Source: Longimicrobiales bacterium
GTDB taxonomy: Bacteria; Gemmatimonadota; Gemmatimonadetes; Longimicrobiales; Gaopeijiaceae
Assembly (NCBI GenBank): GCA_951828585.1
Contig: OX639991.1
Span: 744,001 to 808,000 of the forward strand
Direction: 5' to 3'
Length of the DNA stretch: 64,000 bases
A model generated the notes under the pieces. The model made no database searches. It was given only the letters and a program-made list of their open reading frames with translations, and had not been told where the DNA came from. The position numbers and the translations under genes are program-made. This document shows positions 22,686-30,469 of the stretch, in pieces; within the stretch, counting starts at the first letter, position 1; each line of letters opens with the position of its first letter.

Positions 22686-23918
22686 ATGAGGAATCGCAAT
22701 CGAATGGGGGCTCTCTTCGTGGCCTTCGTCGCCATGGGGTTGTTGGCCTGTCAAGGGGACCGGGAGGGGGCTGACGGGCTGCGCGCCGGACAGGTGCGCG
22801 ACAGCGCCGGCATCGAGATCGTCGAAAACGCCAGCCCGCCCGAAGGGTCGCGGCTGGGATGGCGGATCGGGCCCGAGCCCTCCCTGTCGATCGGCAAGTT
22901 CGACGGGGAAGATCCGTACATCTTCTACCGGGCACTCGACGCCCACAGGCTTCCCGATGGGCGAATCGTGGTGGCGCACCGGAGTTCAGGCGAGCTGCGA
23001 GTGTTCGACGCGTCCGGAATCCATCTTGAGTCATGGGGACGAGCAGGCGAGGGACCCGGAGAGTTCGAACCAGGTTACCTAGCGGCGGTCGAGCCCTGGC
23101 AGGGTGACTCGATCATGGCGTGGTACTCGGGGTTCGCCGGTATGGTCTCCATTTTCGACACCAACGGAAACTTCGGGCGCTCTTTTCGCCTGGGGGGCCT
23201 GCCACCAGACACCCGGTGGCCCAGGGCCTCGCGCGCGGACGGCACGATCCTTGTAACCGTCAACGAGGAACCGGTCTCTTCCGGAATCGAGATCTGGAAC
23301 GGCGACGCTACCAGGTCCGCCTACCTCGGAAGCTATTCTGAGTTCGAGACGTACCAGGTTTTCTTCGAACGCGAACAGGAGTCCCATCCCTACTCGGTGG
23401 TCTACAGCCGGACCCTCGAGATGGGGCTTTGGGGCGATCTCGTCTTCGTGGGCCTTTCCAACCGCTACGAGTTCAAGGCGTTCCGGGCGGACGGCACCCT
23501 CGCACGGATCATTCGGCTCGACCATGACCCCCGCCCCACGACGCAGGCCGACCACGACCGCTACGTCGAACAGGAAATCGCCATCCTCAAGCGCCGGAAT
23601 CCACCGGTGAGCGCGGACCTGCTGAAAAGAGAGCGCGAGTTCCACGAATCCGCGCAGATGGCGAAGACCTTCCCGGTTTTCTCCCAGGTCATGGGTGACG
23701 CCGCGGGCTACCTCTGGGTCCGGGAATACGACTTTCCCGGAGAGGAGAGACCGGCCCCGCTCTGGACCGTCTTCGATCCCACGGGGCGGGTGCTGGGGTT
23801 TGTGGAGACTCCCCGGTCTCTCGTGATCAAGGAGATTGGCGAAGACTACATCCTGGGGAGGACCAGGGACGAGCTTGGGGTGGAGTCGATCCAGATGTGG
23901 CCGTTGAGACGGGGGTGA
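22686..23918 (+). CDS. Six-bladed beta-propeller lipoprotein (subfamily B)
   Basis: 410 residues, with AGGAGGGGATCGAA just before the ATG. The signal ends AMGLLACQG (lipobox Cys22). The mature start RDSAGIEIVENASPPEGSR and LGWRIGPEPSLSIG define the B-type propellers seen again at 51468, 60398 and 63017. Blades follow as LPDGRIVVAHRSSGELRVFD, GEGPGEFEPGY, YLWVREYDF, LWTVFDPTGRVLGFVETP and IGEDYILGRTRDELG. It is 30 bases downstream of zinc-ribbon copy 1, so the two may be co-transcribed. Ligand unknown. Confidence 0.9.
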   Translation: MRNRNRMGALFVAFVAMGLLACQGDREGADGLRAGQVRDSAGIEIVENASPPEGSRLGWRIGPEPSLSIGKFDGEDPYIFYRALDAHRLPDGRIVVAHRSSGELRVFDASGIHLESWGRAGEGPGEFEPGYLAAVEPWQGDSIMAWYSGFAGMVSIFDTNGNFGRSFRLGGLPPDTRWPRASRADGTILVTVNEEPVSSGIEIWNGDATRSAYLGSYSEFETYQVFFEREQESHPYSVVYSRTLEMGLWGDLVFVGLSNRYEFKAFRADGTLARIIRLDHDPRPTTQADHDRYVEQEIAILKRRNPPVSADLLKREREFHESAQMAKTFPVFSQVMGDAAGYLWVREYDFPGEERPAPLWTVFDPTGRVLGFVETPRSLVIKEIGEDYILGRTRDELGVESIQMWPLRRG

Positions 23919-23919
23919 T

Positions 23920-24363
23920 TCAGCGGACCGTCACCAGGTCCGCGAGCCTGTCCAGACAGATCTTCCACCCCTCCTCGTGACCGTCCACGTCGCTCGGCGT
24001 GGGGAAGCTTTCGTGAGCCAGCCGGATCTCGGTCCCGCCCTCTACCGGCACCAGTTCCACCGTCACCAGAGTCTCCTCTCTCATCGGGTGGGTCTCTTCC
24101 TTCCAGCGCCAGGTGTAGACCAGTCGGCGCGGCGAGTCGACCACGCGGTAAGTGCCGAGAGCGGTGAAGGGTCCGCCCTCGGCGTCCATGCGAATGGAGT
24201 AGTGTCCGCCTGCCCGCAGGTCGATGTCGACTTCCACCGCCGCGTTCGGGTCGGGGCAGGTCCAGCGTTTCAGTTGATCGGCGACGGTCCAGGCGTCGAA
24301 GATCCGGGCGGGGCTGGCCGCAACGGTACGCGACAGGTGCAGTGCGAGTGGGTTGGTGGTCAT
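23920..24363 (-). CDS. SRPBCC/AHSA1-type protein
   Basis: 147 residues from ATG 24363. It opens with the typical LHLSRTVAASPARIFDAWT helix-grip start, followed by LKRWTCPDPN, DLRAGGHYSIRMD, GTYRVVDSPRRLVYTWRW and HEEGWKICLDRLADLV. This is the Activator-of-Hsp90-like SRPBCC fold that binds hydrophobic ligands or acts in stress responses. It converges on the propeller gene, with one base between stops, and diverges from zinc-ribbon copy 2. Confidence 0.88.
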   Translation of the reverse strand: MTTNPLALHLSRTVAASPARIFDAWTVADQLKRWTCPDPNAAVEVDIDLRAGGHYSIRMDAEGGPFTALGTYRVVDSPRRLVYTWRWKEETHPMREETLVTVELVPVEGGTEIRLAHESFPTPSDVDGHEEGWKICLDRLADLVTVR

Positions 24364-24472
24364 ATGTTTCGGGCTTTCGTCAGGTGGGGGATGTTGGGGG
24401 CTGCCGGCTTGCCGCAGTCTCGTCCCCTCTTCCAATGTGGACGGGCGCAATAATAACGGGGAGGCGCAATCC

Positions 24473-25495
24473 GTGTACCAGACCTGCATTTCTTGCACCA
24501 GGCCGCTCGGGTCGAACGAGGTGGTCGAGCACTTCCCTGTCGGGTGCCGCCTCGCGTTCGACGGGGCGAAGGGACGGCTCTGGGTCGTGTGCCGGAAGTG
24601 CAGGCGCTGGAACCTGACGCCGCTCGAGGAGCGGTGGGAGGCGATCGAGGAGTGTGAGCGGTTCTTCCGTGACACGCGCACGCGGGCGTCGACCGAGAAC
24701 ATCGGCATCGCGCGCCACCCCGAGGGGCTGGAACTTGTACGAATCGGGAAGCCGCTGCGTCCGGAGTTCGCCGCCTGGCGGTATGGGGATCAGTTGGGCG
24801 AGCGGATGCGAAGAATGGCCGGGATGACTGTGGTCGGGATACCGGCAGGTGCCGCGTTGTACCAGGTAATCGCCTTTTCCGGTACGCTCCTGCTGCTTCC
24901 GGCCGTCTTCGGCCTGGCGTACTGGGCTCACCGTAGCCCGGTCGCCAAAGTGCGTGTCGGGCTGGCTGCGGCCGACGCTTCGGTCACGCCGGAGACTGTC
25001 GCCAGGTTCCGCGCTGGCGACCTGGAAACGATCAGGGTCCTGCCGGACGACCACCAGCCCGGGTTCCGCGTCGAAATCCGCCAGGGAAAGCGAACGGCCG
25101 GTTTCGAGGGGGAGAACGCACGGCGGGTAGCCGGGGCGATCGTTCCCTTCGTCAACGGATGGGGCGGGGCACGGGGGACGGTCCGGGCCGCCGTCGCCGA
25201 GATCGCATCACACCGTCACCCCGGAGGGTTCCTTTCAGCGGTCGCCCGGCAACGGCACACCGACCGGGCGGGCCGGACGGGGTATGTCAAGAGCATGCCG
25301 AAGCCCACCAGACTCGCCCTCGAAATGGCCCTTCATGAAGAACGGGAACGGCGCGCGCTCGAGGGCGAGCTCTGGGTCCTGGAGCAGGCCTGGAAGGAAG
25401 CCGAGGAGATTGCCGGGATTGCGGACAGCCTGCTGCTGCCGGCGGGGACCGACGAATTCTTTGAGCGGCATGGGCGGAGTGCTTCGAACGGGTAG
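24473..25495 (+). CDS. Zinc-ribbon protein with a membrane hairpin (copy 2)
   Basis: 340 residues from GTG 24473, with GGGGAGG 8 bases upstream and the conserved opening YQTCISC. Cys pairs, the membrane segment near 120-155 (AGAALYQVIAFSGTLLLLP) and the C-terminal LALEMALHEERERRALEGEL block all match copy 1 at 21636. DNA identity near the 3' ends is high, so duplication is likely. The two copies have the same orientation and bracket the propeller and AHSA1 genes. Role unknown. Confidence 0.77.
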   Translation: MYQTCISCTRPLGSNEVVEHFPVGCRLAFDGAKGRLWVVCRKCRRWNLTPLEERWEAIEECERFFRDTRTRASTENIGIARHPEGLELVRIGKPLRPEFAAWRYGDQLGERMRRMAGMTVVGIPAGAALYQVIAFSGTLLLLPAVFGLAYWAHRSPVAKVRVGLAAADASVTPETVARFRAGDLETIRVLPDDHQPGFRVEIRQGKRTAGFEGENARRVAGAIVPFVNGWGGARGTVRAAVAEIASHRHPGGFLSAVARQRHTDRAGRTGYVKSMPKPTRLALEMALHEERERRALEGELWVLEQAWKEAEEIAGIADSLLLPAGTDEFFERHGRSASNG

Positions 25496-25525
25496 GCGAG
25501 TCAATTGCGGCGCGCCTCCCCCCCT

Positions 25526-25625
25526 CTACCCCCGCAACAACTCCAGCAGCTCATCCGTCCCCAGCCGCGCGGGCGCGTCCGCCCCTTCCAGCAACCGGTC
25601 CGCCAGTTCGCGTTCCTGGAAGACC
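25526..25625 (-). pseudogene. C-terminal fragment of a SNF2-type helicase gene
   Basis: The minus strand encodes ERELADRLLEGADAPARLG and then TDELLELLRG with a TAG stop. This matches the very end of the intact SNF2 helicase at 35643-39863 (KRELADLLLEGADAPARLS, TEELLGLLRG). No other part of the helicase is present nearby. It marks the left edge of the island that ends at the intact helicase, in the same orientation. Confidence 0.75.
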
Positions 25626-25629
25626 CAAG

Positions 25630-26106
25630 CTACGAGGGCGGTTTGGCGGGCCGCCGGAATTCGCTGCTCAGCGGCGCGCGTCCTCCCGATTCCCGGAAGC
25701 CGTCTGCTCGGTACATGGCCATGATGCTGTCGGCGTCCGCGCTTCCGCGCTTCGTGGGGGCACCGGTTCTTGAATCTGTTCTGATGGCCGCGGTGACGCT
25801 GAGCGAGGCCGAGCCTGTCGTGTCGTCGTCGAAAACCGTAGCGGTGAGTACATCGCGCTCATTCGTGCCGGGGAGGAAGAACATCTCCTCAGCGGTCAGT
25901 TGCTTCTCGCCTCGCACGAAGCCGACCACGCCGTCCCCCGCTTCAATCGTGTAGCCGAGAAGGATGAGTTGTTGGGTGGCGCAGTTCAGAGCCTGACTTT
26001 TTCCTGCCGGCGCCACCCCCTGCAGGGACATCGGCGCCCCGGTGATACAACCGGTGAGGGCTGCAGCCGTGGCGGCGATGGCAAAGATGGGGATTCTCGG
26101 GTGCAT
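25630..26106 (-). CDS. Putative small lipoprotein
   Basis: 158 residues from ATG 26106, with a perfect GGAGG 6 bases upstream. The signal ends AAALTGCITG (lipobox Cys20). The mature part reads SQALNCATQQLILLGYTIEAGDGVVGFVRGEK, then LTATVFDDDTTGSASLSVTAAI. It resembles short envelope lipoproteins with a beta-rich core, but no family is recognised. It lies between the SNF2 fragment and the broken helicase. Confidence 0.7.
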   Translation of the reverse strand: MHPRIPIFAIAATAAALTGCITGAPMSLQGVAPAGKSQALNCATQQLILLGYTIEAGDGVVGFVRGEKQLTAEEMFFLPGTNERDVLTATVFDDDTTGSASLSVTAAIRTDSRTGAPTKRGSADADSIMAMYRADGFRESGGRAPLSSEFRRPAKPPS

Positions 26107-26264
26107 TCTCGTCCTCCGGAAGAGCTCGGGGGGTCCGGTTCCTGGGTGGGGTCGGCACGTGGGCTTACCCAACTTACCCTGCTGGCAATCGTGTGGTTCC
26201 CGGCGGTGGATTCATGCGGAAGTTCCGCAGGTAAGGCTGCCGTAAGGCGGAATCGCGTTGTTTC

Positions 26265-29200
26265 TCACGACGGCTCCCCCGCCCGCGCCAACAGATCCGC
26301 GAAGCTGTAGTTGACGCTGCTCGCCCCGAAGTCCGGCTCCCGCTGGAAGGGCTGCCGCAGATAGTGAACCCGGTGCCCCCCCTTCTCCAGGAACTCCACG
26401 ATCGCCAGGACGAAGTCGTCCGGCTTGTTCAGTGAGAACAGAATCTCGTTCCGGGTAACCGTGATCGTCGGCGCCCTCTCCACCCGCCCCTTCACCTCGA
26501 TGAACCGGAGTTTCCCCGTTTCGGGAACCCGGCTCTCAACGTCGTATCCCAGCTTCTCGAACTCCCGGTCGGTCGGTTCGTAACCCATCCCGCGCTCCAC
26601 ATCCATGACGATGTTGCGGGCCTTTGCCGCGATCGCCTGGGTGTCCGTGGTCACCGCGTCTTTCTTCGCCTTGAGGCCAGCGATCCTGTCGAGTACCCCC
26701 TTGGGCACGACCAGCATCCCACCGAGCACGACCGGCGCCCCCGCAGAGATGCGCCGCTGCAGGTTGAGCTCCTCAAGCCGGTCCCCGAGCCTGGCCTGAA
26801 GCTGGTCGGCCCTCTTGGCCGCCTCCCCTGAGTTCACGCGGGCGTTGGTCCGACCGGCCCTCTCCGCAAGCTTCAGCGTCTCGGCACGGTGATCCCAGTA
26901 GGAAATCTCCTTTGTGAGCCGGTCCTTGACCGCCGCCTCGGTCTTGTCGATGGCGGACATTCTCACTTCGCGAACCTCCGACAGATGCTCGGCCACGACA
27001 TTCTCGGTGGCGTAACCCTCTGCCCTCTCCTCAAGTCCCCGATCGATCCATGCACACTCCGGGCGACCGAGTATCTCATCTGGACGCGGTTCGTCCGCCC
27101 CAAGCGGCCGGAAATCAAGGTAGGGAGCGTACCGGACGTGTCCCCGCGCACCGTCTGGACCGAAATCGAGGTAGATCATCCGCTTCGAGATCACCCGGTC
27201 GCCACCGGCTTGCGTCGGGCGGGCGTCGTGCACCGCATGCTCCAGGTAGAGGAGAACGTGCGGCTCCACACCATGGTCGCGGTCGTCGACCAGCACCGCG
27301 CCGCGCTTCAGGAGCGTGCGGTTCCGTTCAAGCGTCAAGTCCAGCACGGCGTCGAGGAGCGGGTGTCCGGGACAAACGAACGCCGCGTGCGGCTGTCCCC
27401 GGGGCGCGACGAGAGACTTCTCGAAGGCGATGCGCTGGTAGCGTGGGGACACCGGCTCTGCGGTAACTATGTCGTCGGCCCGTCTTCGCACCACCGCGGG
27501 CACCCGGGAGATCTGATACCGCCGCGGCTCCCGCTGCCTGGCGGCCCCGCCCAGGTGCTTGAAGGCCTCCAGGAAGAACAACTCGATGAAGTGGGGTTGC
27601 AGCCGTCTCGCGTCCGCGCGCTCCATCTCCTCCCGGACCGCGTGCAGACGGCTGGTGTCCATCGTGTCCCGGGCCAGCGCGTGCTGGTTCATGAGCCCGC
27701 GCAGCACATCCCGGTCGAGCGCCTCGCCGACAACCGTGTCCAGATGGGATCGGATCTCCGCGGTGGATGCGCCCGAAGCGCTGCTCCAGCCGGTTGGGAT
27801 TCCACGGCAGGTCGTAGTTCACCATCAGGTGCGCGCGCTGCAGGTTGATTCCTTCGCCCGCTGCGTCGGTGGCCAGCAGCACCTTGACCGTGGGATCGTT
27901 GCGGAACGCCTCCTGTGCCTTCAGCCGATCGCGCCGGTTCAACCCGCCGTGAATCACAACCACAGCCTCCGACTGCCCAACCAGCGTGGTAATGCGGTCG
28001 TGCAGGTAGTTGAGGGTGTCCTTGTGCTCGGTGAAGACGACGAGCTTCTGGCCCGGGGAGGGCTGGGGAGGCGGAATGTCCCCGGCTCCGTATTCGGCCT
28101 CGGGCTCCTTGATCCGGGAGGCCAGGCCGGCGGGCGTGAAGATCTTGTTCAGAAGACCTGCCAGCTCCCGCCATTTGGTGTCGTCGCTTCGGTTCAGTAC
28201 GTCGCGCGCCAGCCGTTCGAGCCTCCTCAGGGTGTCGATTTCCGCACGCAGCTCCCCGCTCGACTGAGCGGCGGTGGCCTGGTCCAACACCTCGGCTTCC
28301 GCGGCCTCGGCTTCATCCTCGGGGACGTCTTCCAGGTCCTCCAGGTCTTCCAGATCCAGCTCGGGACCGTCAAAGGCGAACTGCGGTTGGGCACCACCGG
28401 TCCGGAGGAACTCTTCCAGCTCCTGAAGCCGGGTCTGGAGGCGCCCTCGGCGCCGGCGCAGGGACCGGTAGATCGCCGCGGGCGAAGATGCGAGACGGCG
28501 TTGGAGGATCGTCAACGCGAACCCGATGGTCGTCCGCTTTTTGCCTCCCAGGGCGTCCGCGCGATTGAACTCCTGCTTCACATATTGAGTAACCGCGTCG
28601 TACAGCGAGGCCTCGGCCTGCGAGAGTCGGTAGGGGACGGTGTAGGCCCGGCGCACCGGGAAGAGAGGTGTGCCGTCGAACTTCAGCAGCTTCTCCTTGA
28701 CCATGCGTCGCATCAGGTCGGAGGTGTCGGCACGGTGAACGCCGGAACGGAAACGGCCCTCGAACCGGTCGCCGTCGAGCAGCGCCATGAAGAGCTGGAA
28801 GTCGTCCTCCTTGCCGTTGTGGGGCGTCGCCGTCATGAGCAGAAAGTGGCGGGTGAGGCGGCCAAGTAGCTGCCCCAGCCGGTAGCGCTTCGTGTACTTG
28901 ACCTTCCGGCCGAAATAGGTGGCCGACATCTTGTGGGCTTAGTCACAAACCACGAGATCCCAGCGGCAGTCGGGTGCCTGGAGCAGTTCCTGGACTTCCT
29001 CGTTGCGGGAGAGCATGTCGAGGCGCGCGATCACCAGGTCGTTCTTCTCGAACCAGTTGTCCGGGCGTGCCGCCTGAAGCGCGTCGCTGGTGTAGACGGT
29101 GAAGGGGAGATGGAACCGGTGCTCCAACTCGTCCTGCCACTGCTCGGCGAGGCTGCCGGGGCACACGACCAGACAGCGCTCGAGGTCGCCCCGGGCGATC

Positions 29201-29634
29201 AACTCCTTCATGAGCAGCCCCGCCATGATCGTCTTGCCGCTGCCGGGATCGTCGGCGAGGAGGTAGCGGAGGGGCTGGCGGGGGAGCATTGACTCGTAGA
29301 CGGCCGTGATCTGGTGGGGCAGGGGCTCGACGAGGGAGGTATGGACCGCCAGGAGGGGATCGAATAGATGGGCGAGACGGATGCGGTGGGCTTCTGAGAC
29401 TAGGCGGAAGAGTGCGCCGTCGGCGTCGAAGGTCCAGGGGATGGGCTGGGAGAGGGGTTCGAGGGTGTCCTCGTCGGTTCGGTAGAGGATCTTGGTATGT
29501 TGACCGCCCGATGGGGTCTTGTAGGTGATCTCGATGGCTGCGGATCCCAGCCACTTTGTGGCAACTACGGTGACCGGGCCGTCGGGGCGGATGCCACCCA
29601 CTTGGGCGTGAGGCTGAAGGTCTTCGAGTTTCAC
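26265..29634 (-). pseudogene. Broken DUF3883-type DEAD/DEAH helicase of an anti-phage locus
   Basis: Three stretches of one helicase remain. The N-terminal part (GTG 29634, VKLEDLQPHAQV) contains Walker A DDPGSGKTIMAG and ends LVVCD. The next codon, expected to be the Glu of DEAH, is TAA at 28939-28941; AHKMSATYFGR then continues in the same frame. The second part runs to NPNRLEQRFGRIHR near 27760. There the frame changes and roughly 70-80 residues, including the IGQ motif VI, are missing before EIRSHLDTVVGEALDRDVL. The C-terminal part ends with a DUF3883 domain (LGYDVESRVPETGKLRFIEVK, TRNEILFSLN). Intact relatives accompany DUF1156 methyltransferases or DISARM-like loci. It is inactive. Confidence 0.85.
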
Positions 29635-29749
29635 AGGGTGGGGTCGTTCTGGCTGTGGAGTTGCTGTGGGCGTGGCGATTGACGGGGTTCCCGGCACCAA
29701 CGAAGATAGGGGGCGGTGGAAGCTCTCGGGATGCCGGTGCTGGGATTGC

Positions 29750-29783
29750 CGTATCACCATATAGATGATATGGTCATATGTAT
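29750..29783. promoter_or_regulatory. vapB operator/promoter
   Basis: ACCATAT-N5-ATATGGT (29756-29774) is a perfect 7-bp inverted repeat that ends 7 bases before the vapB ATG, with CATATG overlapping the spacer to the start. Autorepression by the VapBC complex at such a site is the rule in this family. A closely related sequence lies at 34669-34710. Confidence 0.65.
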
Positions 29784-30021
29784 GAAGACGACTCTGAACA
29801 TAAACGACACGGTCATGCGGCGGCTGCGCGAGGAGGCGGCGCGCCGCGAGACCACGATGTCTTCGCTGGTGGAGGCAGGGTTGAGGCACGTACTCGCCGA
29901 CTCGGACGCGGAAGATGACGAATCGGAACCCTTGCCGCCTCTCCCATCCTGGAAGAGCGGCGGCCAGCGGGTCGACATCTCGAACCGCGAAGAGCTGTAT
30001 GCGGTGATGGAGGGCGAGTGA
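29782..30021 (+). CDS. vapB: VapB-type antitoxin (ribbon-helix-helix)
   Basis: 79 residues from ATG 29782 (MKTTLNINDTVMRRLREEA). The start is a ribbon-helix-helix DNA-binding unit: strand KTTLNI, then helix VMRRLREEAARRE and TTMSSLVEAGLRHVL. The acidic C-terminus (DSDAEDDESEPLP, then a Trp-containing tail) would wrap the toxin. It precedes the VapC-like gene by one base. The operator lies directly upstream. An upstream ATG at 29716 would break the operator and was not used. Confidence 0.88.
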   Translation: MKTTLNINDTVMRRLREEAARRETTMSSLVEAGLRHVLADSDAEDDESEPLPPLPSWKSGGQRVDISNREELYAVMEGE

Positions 30022-30022
30022 G

Positions 30023-30457
30023 GTGCTGGTCTTCGACACGAACGTGCTGCTCTATGCGGCGGACGAGGACTCTGAGCATCATGAACCGTGTCGGCGACGG
30101 ATTGAGGCTGCCCGGCGCAGTCCGTCCCCCGCCTTCCTCACCTGGAATATCTGCTATGAGTTCCTTCGGGCCAGCACCCATCGTCGGGTCTTCCGTTTGC
30201 CGTGGACTCCGGGTGAAGCTCGTGGCTTTGTCGCGGCACTGGTGGGAGCGCCGGGGATCAGCCTGCTTCTCCCGACGCGTCGTCACGCGCCGGTGCTGGA
30301 GCAGACGATTGCGGAACTGCCGGACGTTCGCGGCAACCAGATGTACGACCTCCAAACGGCGGTCCTCATGCGGGAGCACGGGGTGAGTCGGATCTGTACG
30401 CGCGATACCGGGTTTCACCGGTTTCCATTTCTCACCGTGGTCGATCCGCTGAGGTAG
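30023..30457 (+). CDS. vapC: VapC-type PIN-domain toxin
   Basis: 144 residues from GTG 30023. The PIN acidic tetrad is complete: Asp5 (VFDTNVLLYA), Glu46 (NICYEFLRA), Asp109 (MYDLQTAVL) and Asp128 (ICTRDTGF). Such toxins are site-specific RNases. It starts one base after vapB and ends 12 bases before the TrlF gene, so the toxin pair probably shares a transcript with TrlF and the AlbA_2 gene. Confidence 0.9.
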   Translation: MLVFDTNVLLYAADEDSEHHEPCRRRIEAARRSPSPAFLTWNICYEFLRASTHRRVFRLPWTPGEARGFVAALVGAPGISLLLPTRRHAPVLEQTIAELPDVRGNQMYDLQTAVLMREHGVSRICTRDTGFHRFPFLTVVDPLR

Positions 30458-30469
30458 GGGGGTGGAAAG

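Noticed and set aside
28939-28941. TAA in the DEAH box as programmed readthrough or recoding
   Set aside because: The same gene also has a large internal deletion with frame change near 27750, so simple decay explains it.
29635-30039. N-terminal extension of the broken helicase frame to 30039
   Set aside because: It would run through vapB and the shared promoter; recognisable helicase sequence begins at the GTG at 29634.
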